NCBI GenBank assembly: GCA_949316235.1
Contig: OX438745.1
Span: 6,949,001-7,013,000, forward strand
DNA length: 64,000 bases
Direction: 5' to 3'
From: Oegoconia quadripuncta
Taxonomy: Eukaryota; Arthropoda; Insecta; Lepidoptera; Autostichidae
Made by a program: the position numbers and the translations under genes. Under the pieces are notes generated by a model. That model worked only from the letters and a program-made list of their open reading frames with translations, was not told the DNA's origin and did not search any database. Numbering within the stretch: the stretch's first letter is position 1; each line of letters opens with the position of its first letter. Positions 18,850-31,619 of this stretch are shown here, in pieces.

Positions 18850-20670
18850 TACTAAAAAGCGTTCTCAAGAGGCACAATCAACACACATTGAATACTCCTT
18901 TGTTGTGCCGAGTGATTTATTGATTGCGTCTCTGTCAACACTGCTGGCACTTTACACCGACGCTGAATACTTCATTTGATCCGGATTTTTATCGATAATA
19001 AAACCCGATCATGAGTCACATCACTCGTTAAGTGTATTTAGTGTACAAATGATTCGTTCGTGCCGGTACGTCTTAACATTTGATTGGGATCCTTAATAAT
19101 GAATGCGCTAATCATTTAGAATGTTTGCGGTTTGTTTTTTATTAACATCGTATAATAATAATGTTTGTATTAATAATACAACCACTCATTAATAAGCGTT
19201 TGATTTCAGGTGTTTATAATTAAACTGGCAAAAAACTAGACAATAGTTTTCGTTCTTTATCTCCGGTGTGCCTCATCAAATCTTCATCAAATTTATAAGG
19301 CCCCACTATAGGTATATTCTTTCAAATCCGTCAACATCTGGTGGAGATTTTGCGGAACATACATAAGATATAAAAAAGATAAGGACAAAAAAATAGTCGA
19401 ATTGATTTTTCAAGTCAAATGTTTTTATTTTTGTTGTTCTTATAAGTTTCATTATGTATGTACTAGAATGGAGTCATGTTACTGAATTTAAATAATGCTC
19501 ATGCTCGTGTGATGGAAACGGCTCAAATATTTCTAATTATTCTAGGTATGCGTCTTTTGATACGCTCTCGGGCCCAAGCACTGACTGTAAAATGCATCGT
19601 TTTGCGGTCGACCTGTCCAGAGACACTGGTATTTTGAAACGCTAAGTAAGTAACAATGTGATGATGAAAAATAGCTACCTGGATTTTCAATTAAAGGATG
19701 TAGTTGTGAGGTAATATTACTTGAATATTTTGAATCTTGCCACTCCGATGTATTAAGTCAATGTTGTCGATATTTTATAAATATCATTAACATTGAGTCT
19801 ATTCAATTTAGCACAATTCTATTAAGTTTAGTTCAATAAGTTAATAGTTCGATTATCCATTAATTCAATAATACAATAAATAAACAATTCATTAAATAAA
19901 TATAAATTAAAGACATAATATTATATTTTAAAGAAACAATATAAACGCATTCCAAATATGAATTCACAAGGGAAGATGATTAGAAAAAATATTTATGGCC
20001 AAATATTTATGAAACATTTTGTATTTTCGGGTAAACCTTCTTTCAAATGGATATTTAGGTTAAACTTTACAGTTGATTTCAATTATCAAAATAAGTACTG
20101 GATTTAATGCTTGAAGTTTGACGTTTTCTCTAAGTAAAAATAATGGTGTTTTCTAAATTATTTTCAAATCTGATCTATTTCTCATTCATTTATTTATATA
20201 TTTCTATTTCTCAATTTGTTGTAGGTATAGGTAAAGTTTGTATGAACTTTAATTGTATACCTAGAAAGTACTTACATTAATAATTCTTTCTTTCTCTGGG
20301 TGGTCTCATCAAAGCGGGAAATAATTGCATTCCCCTTTAACAGTACATTAATTTTACACCTATATGACCATGCATTTCGGAAAAAGATGAACAAACACTT
20401 AACTCAATAATAATTATTTCAATAAAATGTTCAATGAATACTTTAATGTTCAAAATAAATGTTCAATGAATACTTAAAAAAATTTATTACGGATAAGTCC
20501 ATCTAGTTGTTTCAAGTTTACATGTCGTTATTAACGGGATTCAAATAATTTTGATGAGAATCAATGTAAGTACCTGTAAGAACCTGTGATATTTTAGTAA
20601 ACAATAATAGGTAATATACCTATAAATGCGAAAGTAACTTGGTCTGTCTGTTTACTAACTTTTCACGGCT
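18850..20670. other. no gene recognised
   Basis: AT-rich sequence without interpretable frames. Repeated 'aatgttcaatgaatac' at 20430-20475 is a short local direct repeat. Confidence 0.4.
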
Positions 20671-20684
20671 ATTCTTCTTTTTTT

Positions 20685-20755
20685 TATGCACAACGGGTTG
20701 GTACTTTACCTCAATCACACTTGATGTTAAGTAAAGATGAGGTCGATGAGGTTCT
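20685..20755 (-). repeat. SINE-1 3-prime fragment
   Basis: tgcacaacgggttggtactt and tcaatcacacttgatgttaa are the reverse complement of the SINE-1 3-prime end. Only the last 65 bases or so are present. Confidence 0.7.
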
Positions 20756-21954
20756 AAATCGATAACGTTGAAAATTGGCAGAGATGTAGCATGGACCTGG
20801 TTAATTTTCACCCTCAAAAAATCCGCTGGTATCTTAAACATTTGAAAGTCATCGCGATACTTTGATTTAAACATTTGAAGGATATTCACCAACTTCTTTA
20901 TTCTGTATTGTACAAGAAATACATACAGATTACAGTCAGAAAATATGTACAAAGGTGACATCAAACCGCAATAATGTATACAAACACCAAGTGTACATAT
21001 CTTAGCGCTCTAGCAGCATATTTCATGTCTCGATTTTATTAGACGGAACTTAGATAGGCGAGTTCTATAAATTATCTGTTATAGGCCTTCTTGCAGGCAT
21101 GACGTGTATTTTCATCTTTAAAGACTAAACGATATCACCATAGGAGAAAAAAAAATAGAAAATAGAAAGAAACAAATAGATAATTTAATAAACCCATAGA
21201 GTCCCTCAGACTTTTGTTTTGAGATTTATATTTTGTTGATGCATTCTAGATTCTACTCCAAAATTACAACGACGTCAGATACAGCATGGTCACCCCACTA
21301 ACACGTAACGGTCGCTCCCACATCGTCACTGTAATTGCCATTATTTACTGCACTATAATTGTTTCTGCAGTTTTTGCACGTCTGTATTACATACACACAT
21401 ACCTTTCAACCGCATCCTGGGTTAGAAAACTAATCTGCTAATTTAATTCTAGATTCTTTCTTAGGCAAAACTGTCTCTAGACGTTTTTACCTTTATCCCA
21501 TACATAGAAATCTGTAAAATTAAAAGTCTGTAGAATTGGGAATGTGTAAATTGGGAATAGGGACAAATGCTTTATTTCATGGTATCCGATTTCAATCAAA
21601 AATTAAAAGAGGAGGAAGGAGGTTCCATGTTCGGCAATATGCATTTGTTTCTGATGTATGTTCACCGATTACTCACAGATTTAGCAGCTCATTCGCGTGA
21701 TTCTTTTTGGAAGTGAAAGAGGTTACCGTCAAGTTGGTCCCATTGTAATTTCAGTATAATCGCTTCAGTAGGTTTTGTGTAATAAAGGTAAATAGCAGAA
21801 TAGTTTGACAAATTTCGACGATTGTGTAGTTTTTGCACAGTCACTCGCATAGGGAGACCATATAATATGCAGTTTAGGTTTGTATGCAATAAAATATTTT
21901 TTACTTTGTAGTGGCTGAAATCGGTTGCTTTTCTCTTTTATTTTTACGAAACTA

Positions 21955-22030
21955 AAAGTACGAACTTGACCTCAATCACACCTGATGTTAAGTGAAGATG
22001 AGGTCGATGGGGGAAGCGGAGGGGGAAGGT
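21955..22030 (-). repeat. SINE-1 3-prime fragment
   Basis: acttgacctcaatcacacct and gatgttaagtgaagatgagg match the reversed SINE-1 tail; similarity ends near ggggaagcgga. Confidence 0.65.
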
Positions 22031-23596
22031 TTCTTTTAAAGACTTTTAATATATAGTTCAGTTCCATATGACTTGCTTTAGATGCTAACTACTATCTGCC
22101 TTAGATACATTGTAGAATAGGTTCAAGAAAACGGTATACAATCGATTAAGTCAGATACGTTTTTATGTCAATTTCAATAATTGTTATAATCCATTCCCAC
22201 TAAATTAATCAGTTACATTTCACACGATCACTTGATGCGTTTTTATCGATATTCCGTTTTTTATCGACTGTTGATAGTCACTTAACAGTTGTTGTGAAAG
22301 CACAATTGTGTAAATTGATATTATCAGCCTTTGAAGTTTTAGTTATAATATTTTATACTGGGCCTTTATCATGTTTGTGACACTAATAAATGCAATTACT
22401 TCTTTATAAAGGGCATTAAAAACACGGACGTAGCTAGCGACTGGGACGGTGCCAGCGTCTCGTGATATAGGGTAGCTCGGGAAATTGCGATATTATATCA
22501 AGTTACTAAACGCGAATAGGATATCATAATGACACTAGGATTTAATAGAACGAGGTAATAATTACCACTATGGATCACGGACCCGATTACCTTAAATCTT
22601 TAAGGTGGCAATTACAGACCACTTACTGACCCATAAATTATAATATTCAATTATGATCATGGATCCTGAAATGCTTATGTAGGAATCTTGTAGTGGACTG
22701 TGTAGGGCTGGTTACAATAAACGTCCAAGTAGGTATTTCGGTAAGTCTTTATTTAGCACTTTTAAGTTAGTTGACACTGTTAATAACGGAGAGCGTGTTT
22801 ATTCGCGAGAGACCATAGAGCATAGAGCAGAGAGTCCTCATTGTTGTCGTATAAAATAACATATATTTTAAATTGAATGCTGCCAGCAACAACCCGTGAA
22901 GGGTAAACATTCACATTCACATTCCCCTCATCTCATCTCACTTGGCCATCGCATGCAGCCTCGGGGATTCAACCGGAGTAGTCTACAATCCCTCCTGCTC
23001 AAAATCCATAACTAACTTCTTATTAAGTAACCATTCTTCCATAAGCGTCGGTGGTAAACGTAATCAGAATCACTTTGGTTCGTCGATGTGTTAAGTGGTG
23101 GTCCATCTCCTTTGACGGCTTGTAACAATATGAATATTCACTTTCAATGTGCAGGCCTAACATTACTGTAAACGTCACCCCGCCATTTTCGGCGATACCA
23201 ACGCCACCATGTTCACTTCTTGTAGCAAACCGCATATCATGGAAGTCAGGTCGTCCAAATTATAAATTTCGTCGCTAATTTATCGCTATCTGCGACATGT
23301 CATTACACACAAAATAAGTTATATACCTACCTAAAGGTACTCAATAAGATAGAGGCTATGTTATAGTTATTTTAATGAAATGTAATCATAGTACATACCA
23401 GCCGGTACTTTCTATAAAAATAATAAGTTTCATGCAATTCAGGCCGTCCAATAGCACTGGTAATTTTCTCTATTCGTCAGTCCTTCCTGTAGTTGTCATT
23501 TTGTTAATTCGTCGGTTTTGTTAATTCTTCAACTTAGCTAATAGGTATGTTTGTTATACGCTAACTAGTTAGTTTCGCTAATTCGTCGGTTTTTTT

Positions 23597-23725
23597 TATA
23601 CTTGACTGGATTCGCGTTTGACCACATCTCACCTGATGGAAAGTGACGATGTAGTCGAAGATGAAGCATGCGATCCCAGTAATTGTCTATTCACTCTGCT
23701 CTTGAAGATCCCACGGTTGTAGGAT
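23597..23725 (+). repeat. dispersed repeat, 'gactggattcgcg' family
   Basis: gactggattcgcgtttgacc, acatctcacctgatggaaag, tgacgatgt and ctattcactctgctcttgaa recur in the same order at 59040-59150 and, diverged, at 30505-30600. The family is common to this window; the coding source is not visible. Confidence 0.6.
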
Positions 23726-23784
23726 TCCAGTAGATCGGTTACCTTATTTCGTCACTAATTTTGATAATTCGCCTTTATTTTCAA

Positions 23785-23872
23785 TATTCACCTTGGACCT
23801 CATCTTCACTTAACATCAGGTGTGATTCAGGTCAAGTACCAATCTCTTGTGCATACAAAAAAATCGTACTAT
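23785..23872 (+). repeat. SINE-1 3-prime fragment
   Basis: cttggacctcatcttcactt through gtgcatacaaaaaaa is the last 85 bases or so of SINE-1 with its A-tail. Confidence 0.7.
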
Positions 23873-24834
23873 TTTTTTCAGAATCTTCTGAGTATTACCT
23901 TTAGAGATGAGCGGTTTCGGAGCGAAAGCAAGATAAATAAATAAAAACTTTTCATGAAATACACTTATTACGTAGGTACATAATTTTGAAATCGTGCTTA
24001 AGCTTTCATATGGGGCAACCACATGATGATCTTATATTATTATTATTTCATTGCTTGTAATACAACTAAGTGTACTAAACAGTTGTATGAACTGCGTTAA
24101 TACAATTAGTAGGTCACCCGCGGTCAACTCACAGCACTTTCGTAAATTATTATAATTTTATAACATTTTTCCAGTTTACATCCGGTCTGCGTACAATTTT
24201 CCCGAATGTACTCGCACCAATTGTAATTAAATTAGTTTTACATTTGTACTGGTTTGATTTATTTTATTTTCAATATATATAACCAAATAAGTTGTCCATA
24301 TCAAGTGATAGACGGGCAGATAAACAGACACCGAAGTTATTCCACAAGTGTTCCGTTTTACCAATTTTGATACAGTACACGGAAAGAAATGGTTTATATA
24401 TCGCAGCTAAACAAACTTGGTTGCCGCGATTTAGTTGTCCAATCAAAAATTTTTGCAACCGTAGCGATGGCTTTTCTACCTCAATAAAGAGCAGTTAGCT
24501 GCAGGGTCAAACAATATTTAGCTGAAAAAATTAGTCAGTACTGCTAAATTCTTCCTTTATCCAGCAATTTGTCCTTATTCGTAGTAACAAAGTTGTTGTT
24601 TGGCTGTGATAGCAATGGACTGTTATTTACTAGTGCTAAGAAAGTCACGGTTCTTACTCATTTTTGTTGTTACTAGCGGCAAAGATACATATTAGTCAAC
24701 ATTACCACAAAACTTCGCAAACTGAACTAAGATATTATCCTCAGTATATGTTCTTAACGTCCCGAAATGAATCTATCTAAAAACTTAGCTATATAAGCTT
24801 ACAAGTTTGTACTTAATTGATAAAAATGACTTGT

Positions 24835-27700
24835 CTGTTACTACACAATTAAAGTTATTCGTATTTGCTAAGACTACTGTGCAACTGCTTTAAATTATTT
24901 TGCTTGGTCAAGTAATAATCTTTGCTATCTATTTAAATTTTTCCTTAGTTGATCTCGCTAAAAACTTAATAACAGTCGCTAATAAGTTTATATGTACTAC
25001 ATAAAAGTCCTTGATTATGCAATGCAATTAAACTTATTAGTATCTGCTAAGACTGTTGTGCCACTGCTTCAAATTAATCTTGCTGTGTCAGGTAATAATC
25101 TTGAATATATATTTTAAATTTTCCTTAGTTGATCTCGCTAAAAACTTAACAACACCAGCTAAAATATTTCTATGTAATTCATAAAAAGTCCTTGTTTATA
25201 CGATACAATTAAACTTATTAGTATCTGCTAAGACTGTTGTGCCACTGCTTCAAATTAATCTGGCTCTGTCAGGTAATAATCTTGGATATATATTTTGAAT
25301 TTTCCTTAGTTTATCTCGCTAAAAACTTAACAACACTAGCTAAATTGTTTCTATATAATTCATAAAAGTCCTTGCTTATACGATACAATTAAACTTATTA
25401 CTATCTACTAATAATGTTGTGCAACTACTTCAAATTAATCTTGCTCTGTCAGGTAATAATCTTGGATGTATATTATAAATTTTCCTTAGTTGATCTCGCT
25501 AAAAACTTAACAACACTTGCTAAAATGTTTCTATGTAATCCATAAAAAGTCCTTGTTTATACGATACAATTAAAGTTATCACTATCTGCTAAGACTGTTG
25601 TGCAACTATTTCAAATTAATCTTGCTCTATCAGGTAATAATCTTGGATGTATATTTTAAATTTTCCTTCGTTGATCTCTCTAAAAACTTAATAACACTTG
25701 CTAAAATGTTTCTATGTAATCCATAAAAAGTCCTTGTTTATACGATACAATCAAACTTATTAGTATTTGCTAAGACTATTGTGCCACTGCTTCAAATTAA
25801 TCTTGCTCTGTAAGGTAATAATCTTGGATGTATATTTTAAATTTTCCTTAGTTGATCTCGCTAAAAACTTAACAACACTAGCTAAAATGTTTCTATGTAA
25901 TCCATAAAAAATCCTTGTTTATACGATACAATTAAAGTTATTAGTATCTGCTAAGACTATTGTGCCACTGCTTCAAATTAATCATGCTCTGTCAGGTAAT
26001 AATCTTGGATGTATATTTTAAATTTTCCTTAGTTGATCTCGCTAAAAACTTAACCACACTAGCTAAAATGTTTCTATGTAATCCATAAAAAATCCTTGTT
26101 TATACGATACAATTAAAGTTATCACTATCTGCTAAGACTGTTGTGCAACTATTTCAAATTAATCTTGCTCTATCAGGTAATAATCTTGGATGTATATTTT
26201 AAATTTTCCTTCGTTGATCTCGCTAAAAACTTAATAACACTAGCTAAAATGTTTCTATGTAATCCATAAAAAGTCCTTGTTTATACGATACAATTAAAGT
26301 TATTAGTATCTACTAATACTGTTTGTGCAACTACTTCAAATTAATCTTGCTCTGTCAGGTAATAATCTTGGATGTATATTATAAATTTTCCTTAGTTGAT
26401 CTCGCTAAAAACTTAACAACACTTGCTAAAATGTTTCTATGTAATCCATAAAAAGTCCTTGTTTATACGATACAATTAAACTTATTAGTATCTGCTAAGA
26501 CTATTGTGCCACTGCTTCAAATTAATCATGCTCTGTCAGGTAATAATCTTGGATGTATATTTTAAATTTTCCTTAGTTGATCTCGCTAAAAACTTAACAA
26601 CACTAGCTAAAATGTTTCTATGTAATCCATAAAAAATCCTTGTTTATACGATACAATTAAAGTTATCACTATCTGCTAAGACTGTTGTGCAACTATTTCA
26701 AATTAATCTTGCTCTATCAGGTAATAATCTTGGATGTATATTTTAAATTTTCCTTCGTTGATCTCGCTAAAAACTTAATAACAATAGCTAAAATGTTTCT
26801 ATGTAATCCATAAAAAGTCCTTGTTTATACGATACAATTAAAGTTATTAGTATCTACTAATACTGTTTGTGCAACTACTTCAAATTAATCTTGCTCTGTC
26901 AGGTAATAATCTTGGATGGATATTTTTAATTTTCCTTCGTTGATCTCGCTAAAAACTTAATAACACTAGCTAAAACGTTTCTATGTAATTCATAAAAAGT
27001 CCTTGTTTATACAATACAATTAAAGTTATTAGTATCTGCTAAGACTGTTGTGCCACTGCTTCAAATTAATCTTGCTCTGTCAGGTAATAATCTTGGATAT
27101 ATATTTTAAACTTTCCTTAGTTGATCTCGCTAAAAACTTAACCACACTGGCTAACATGTTTCTATGTAAGGCATAATAAATCCTTACTTATACAATACAT
27201 TTAAACTTATTCGTATTTGCTAAGACTGTTGTGCAACTGCTTCTAATTGTTTTGCTCGGTCAAGTAATAATCTTTGTTATAGTTGAACTTGCATGTTCAA
27301 TACAATTACACTTATTAGTATGTGCTAAGACTGTTGTGCAACTGCTTCAAATTAATCGTGCTCTGTCAGGTAATAATCTTTAATGTATATTTTTATTTTT
27401 GTCAGTTGATCTCGCTAAAAACTTATTCGTATTTGCTAAGTCTATTGTGCAAATACTTCGAATGTTTCGCTCGGTCAAGTAATAATCTTTGTTATAGTTG
27501 ATCTTGCTAAAATTTTAACACCGCTAGCTAATAATTGTATATGTAATTCACAAAAAGTCCTTGTCTATACAATACAATTAAACTTATGAGTATCTGCTAA
27601 GACTGTTGTGCAATTGTTTCAAATTATTCTTGCACTGTCAAATAATAATCTTTGATACATATTCCAAACTTCCCTAGTTGATCTCGCTAAAAACGCACGT
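24835..27700 (+). repeat. tandem array A, about 181-bp units, about 16 copies
   Basis: Each unit carries tagtatctgctaagactgtt, gcttcaaattaatcttgctc, caggtaataatcttgg, ttgatctcgctaaaaactta, agctaaaatgtttctatgta and aaaagtccttgtttatacga. The word gatctcgctaaaaactta recurs near 24950, 25130, 25490, 25850, 26034, 26214, 26396, 26577, 26759, 26942, 27124 and 27408. Outer units are most diverged, inner ones most alike. A trimeric higher-order period of about 542 bp is visible: cactatctgctaag with gcaactatttc occurs near 25580, 26122 and 26664. The first and last units are rearranged (extra partial units at 27280-27500). No coding frame runs through it. Confidence 0.95.
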
Positions 27701-28049
27701 TTTATCGCAAACTAATGTCAAAATGCTGCTCTACGACTACTATGTCACTCATTTTAACAGATTACCACGATAAATAGTATGATTTCAACTTTATCGCGTA
27801 TTGCCATGGTTTTTTCTTTTTTTTTATCAAGGTTGTTATTTAATTTGGCTTCCTTGTTTAGATCTACACGCTCGCTTTTAGAATTCTTCTTTCGGCATTC
27901 ATTTTAGAAATTGAGGAAAAAACAAGGGACATTCAGGTTAGAGCTTTTGATGCAGATAGCTGCTCCAAATTTGAAATTGTGCGACTTGTGTGTTCCTGAA
28001 AGCGGATATTATTATGTGGGTTTTATGAATCAGCCTTGCCGCGTAGTAA

Positions 28050-28230
28050 ACACGTTCCATACCATTGCCGTTTACGTGAGCTACAACCGCTCGAGCCCGT
28101 TCCATATCATTACCATTCATACTCGTACCGGGTCAGGATACCCCGTCTTGGGTTAGCCCCAGCAGTAAGAAGACGTAGAGACGTAAGAGATGAGGCTCAC
28201 GTAAACGGTAGGTAATGATATGGAATGGGC
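28050..28230. repeat. inverted repeat at LINE fragment border
   Basis: ccgtttacgtgag (28068-28080) and cccgttccatatcattacc (28096-28116) reappear in reverse complement at 28196-28232 as ctcacgtaaacgg and ggtaatgatatggaatggg. The arms are about 80 bases apart. Possibly a fold-back remnant associated with the LINE piece that follows. Confidence 0.55.
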
Positions 28231-28249
28231 TTGAGCGACAGAGGCTGAT

Positions 28250-28615
28250 TATACCACTGTGTCTTACATTCATGGACTACATGATAACGTTCGACTCTGT
28301 CGAAATCTGTGCTATTCTAGAATCTCTGCAGCTATCTCAAGTCGATTGGTGAGATATACGAGATGTTGAGATATCTGTTTGACGCCGCTATAATGAATGT
28401 GCAACTACAAGATCAAAAGTCAAAACCCATTCAATTACGTGTGGATGTTACTCAGGGGGATGTGATATCCCCGAAGGTTCAACTGCGTACTGGAGGAGGC
28501 AAACATGTAAATGGCGAATATATCACAACGTTTCTTCCATTCAGGTCTCAAAATTAACATAGACAAGACGAAAGTCATGGCTAATTCTCACGTTATCTTG
28601 AAACCGGTTACCGTC
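28250..28615 (+). pseudogene. RTE-like LINE reverse transcriptase fragment
   Basis: Readable words in order: FMDYMITFDSVE (28269-28305, RT block with consensus F.DY.KAFDSV), a helix like ILESLQ, AAIMNVQLQDQ, then VDVTQGDVISPK (28441-28476; consensus V.QGD.ISPKLF), and, after a deletion, SGLKINIDKTKVMAN (28543-28586). The catalytic YADD region is missing between the last two blocks. The order and spacing fit an RTE/Jockey-like RT; stops and a frame change make it inert. It abuts another LINE fragment from a different clade. Confidence 0.85.
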
Positions 28616-28644
28616 GTTAAGGTCAATATCGAAGTTCCCCAGTC

Positions 28645-29010
28645 CCCTGGGGGTGCATTATAGAGGCACTGAAGTTCCATGATATGCCTCCATACCTATG
28701 CCGAATAGTGGGCGCCTGCCTCTCGGATAGGTTCATAGATTATCCAAAACGTGGTACCGTATTCCACAGGGCTCGGTGCTAGGCCCGCTCCTGTGAAACA
28801 TGGGTTACTGGGTGCTGAGGGGCGAGCTCATTCCTAGCGCGGACGCGCTAACCTTTTATGCACACGATACGCAGGTGACGGCACGGGGGAGCTCGTACTG
28901 GGAAGCGGCACGCCTTGCCACTGTGTTAGTAGCACAAGTGGTGAGGCGCATAAGGATGCTCGATCTGGAGGTGGCCCTACACAAATCCGAGGCGCTATGT
29001 TTTTATGGCA
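28645..29010 (+). pseudogene. R1-clade-like LINE reverse transcriptase fragment
   Basis: First frame: ALEALKFHDMPPYLCRIV, GACLSDR, then (stop) and a G..QGS.LGP-like block at 28765-28795 (cacagggctcggtgctaggcccgctcctgtg), then in frame with 28800-29010: ADALTFYAHDTQVTARG, ARLATVLVAQVVRRIRML and EVALHKSEALCFYGTR. The layout YAxDT...VTARG...W.EA...A...V..I..L.L.VA..KSEA..F is that of R1-type LINEs. The catalytic box reads YAHD instead of YADD, so the key second aspartate is lost, besides stops. Confidence 0.85.
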
Positions 29011-29149
29011 CCCGATACAGAAAAGTGTATAGAATGTATTCACAAATTATTTTTGTTTATATTGTACACGGACGAATTTGCGAGCTAAAGCTAGTAATTA
29101 AATAAGTAGTTAATTCCCTAAAGACCGATAGTAGGTTCCTATAGCGGTT

Positions 29150-30020
29150 TGTATTTAAAATTTGAGGACGAATATTTTTAGAAAAATTAACGCAGAACAA
29201 CTTAGCGACAACAGCTAAAGTTCTTAACTGTCAACTTGGCGGGAACTGACTTTTATGATTTTACTATTGTTCTATAAATTTAAGAAAATGATCTTTTATA
29301 AATTTTCTCGGGTCTGGGTGTTATGGGTAATGCCCCCAAAAGTCGTTACTAGGTTCTCGTAATAAAGGGTATCCTAGTTTGAGGCCAGGTAATCGGTGTC
29401 TTTGTCCGGCATTATTATTATTTGAGGACTAATATTTTTAGCAAAATTTACTAATAAGAACTTAGCGACAACAGCTAAAGTTTATTTATTTATTTATTTA
29501 TTTATTATTTATTATAGTTCTTAGCTAACAACTTGAGTAACTGACCATTTCTTTCATTTTACTATTGTTATACAAATTTTAGAAAACGATTTTCTCTAAA
29601 TTTTCTCGGAATTGGGTCATCTGGGTAATACCGCCTGAAATCGTTACCAGGTTCTCGTTTGATGCCAGGTAATCGGTATGATCGTCCGGCATTATTATTA
29701 TTTGAGAACGAATATCTTTAGCAAAATGAACTAATACGACCTTAGCGGCAACAGCTAAAGTTCTTCACAATCAATTTGGCTAGGCGACTACTACTTTGAT
29801 TTTACTATTGCTATACGAATTTAGAAAACGATTTTTTTAAAATTTTCTCGGAACTGGTGTTCTGGGTAATGTCCCCAGAGGTCGGTTCTCGTTTGAGGCC
29901 AGCTAGTCGGTGTGATCGTCCGGCATTATTATTATTATTATTTGAGGACGAATGTCTTTAGCAAAATTAACTAACAAGAACTTAGCGACAACAGCTAAAG
30001 TTCTTAAACTATGGTTTTTT
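29150..30020 (+). repeat. tandem array C, about 270-bp units, 3.3 copies
   Basis: Units start at about 29152, 29421, 29699 and 29940 with tttgaggacgaatatttttagcaaaattaac-type sequence, and carry cttagcgacaacagctaaag, gattttactattgttata, aaattttctcgg, tgggtaatgcccc, gttctcgtttgaggccaggt and gtccggcattattatta. The fourth unit is cut after acagctaaagttctta. Unit lengths vary (about 240-280 bp), partly through a (ttta)n insertion at 29481-29512. The acagctaaag word ties it to the neighbouring GCTAA arrays. Confidence 0.9.
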
Positions 30021-30499
30021 TCATTTAAGTGGGAAACCCCATATGCTCGTGGTAAATATCCAGTTATGTTATGAGCTACTAATAAGCTTAATGTCGAAAA
30101 TAATAAATAATAATATTTCCTCTAGCTTTCCTCGCCAGAATTTGACTGTCCAGCGGTTTATAAAGTCAACTCGGCGCTTTTTTGTAAATAAATTTTGACA
30201 ACATTGCTGCCGGCCCGCATCCAGTTCAGCGAAATGTTTCGACATTTACGATCCGAAAAAATGCGACAAATTACCTACTAGTACCCATTTACGTTACCCT
30301 GGAAGAAAAATGACAGGCGATTGAGGCTATTTCAGGATTCCTGTTCATTGGTAGTTTCATAAAATGCGTAACGCCTACGAGTTTCGCTTTCAGATAACTT
30401 TAATATATTGATATGTATGAATGGTAATATGCACCTTATGTTAGATAACGATGAATGACGGTATTTTGATCTTTAAATAATATATTTTTTATGTATGAC

Positions 30500-30610
30500 T
30501 TTTTCACCTGATGTGAAGTGATGATGTGGCCGAAGATGAAGCACGCCATCTCAGTAAATGCTATTCACTCTACTCTTAAAGATTCCAAGATTATAAGATT
30601 CCGGAAAAAC
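30500..30610 (+). repeat. dispersed repeat, 'gactggattcgcg' family, diverged
   Basis: tttttcacctgatgtgaagt, gatgatgtggccgaagatga, ctattcactctactcttaaa aligns with 23630-23710 and 59080-59150. Confidence 0.5.
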
Positions 30611-31561
30611 CGACGGAAGACAACTTATTATTACAAACCCTAGGTAATGAAACACCCTTCTTATATTATTTTTTAAGTCCAGTCCAGTAAGCTTCCCACA
30701 CCAATTTTTTTTAAATAACTATTTAATTAGACATTAGATTTATTAAGACATTTTAAAAATAAATTTCTATTACAAGTTAAAGTTAACTTTCGTTAAATCT
30801 TTTGAAATGTAACGCTTTAACGTTTAACGAACTTCATTAATTTAATGACGCGTAATTTGTTTTGCTATAACGTAAAAAACAGTAATAATAATATCTATAC
30901 ATACAAGCGTCGTCATTGGTCTCGCGCTTGACCGGTTTTTATAGTTTTAAAGTATACTTGACCCAAAAAAAATTTATTGGGGTATTTTATATATTTTATT
31001 CTGGTGAAACATTGCGGTCCTGGCGAAATATTTCTGAAAATAAATTAAACAGGCGAATTGACCATAAACGAAAGATAAAGAAACAGTGCCTTTTAGTGCA
31101 TTCAAAATCTGAAAAATAAAAATGTCAATGAGTATAACAAAATAGTCTGTAACTAATAACAAATATTGGGAAAAATACAAAACGATTACAATGCAATATA
31201 GGTATTCCCACGGTCACACATACAATATCGGAAGCTTTACGCTGACCAAGGCGCAACCGCGCGCGTTTGTATTAATTATGAAATTAGAGACACTCATTTA
31301 CAATTTTATTTGTTATTCTTGTTTAATGAAGTTTGGCGGTTGTTTATTTGAGAAAATAACATTTTGGATAAAACATTTTTAATCTGGCTAAAATTGGAAA
31401 ATAACATCTGGCAACCCTGCGTCTGTCGGCGTCGGCGCGAAATACTCGGTCCACTACTTTTAGTCGTTCGTCGGTTGAGTATGTGTCGAGTCTAAATTTT
31501 CGTAAAAAAGGTTAGTTTGTAATTTCAAGTGAGTTTATAGTATATAGATCAAGAAATTACT

Positions 31562-31619
31562 ATGTCACGACTGCTCAGTAGCTGGGGCTACTCTCAAGAT
31601 ATTATAAACAAATTCGAAG
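31562..31619 (+). CDS. SAM-domain gene, exon 1
   Basis: ATG at 31562, 19 codons plus one base, then a consensus donor (gaag|gtaagt). It encodes the start of a SAM-like fold (leucines, SWGYSQDI, NKF). The presumed 5-prime UTR (about 31400-31561) is GC-richer than its surroundings. I cannot define a promoter. Splicing to 32236 joins phase 1 correctly (F-E then E-E-G-M). The family is a SAM-domain protein type that I recall as multi-copy in insects, fish and cnidarians; no symbol can be given. Confidence 0.6.

Noticed and set aside
24835..27700. CRISPR-like regularly spaced repeats
   Set aside because: Units of 181 bp repeat along their full length with no unique spacers, in an animal-type genome with LINEs and SINEs; it is a satellite-like array.
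27911..28156. 81-codon plus-strand frame as a small gene
   Set aside because: It covers half of an inverted repeat beside LINE debris, with an overlapping frame on the other strand and no recognisable motif.
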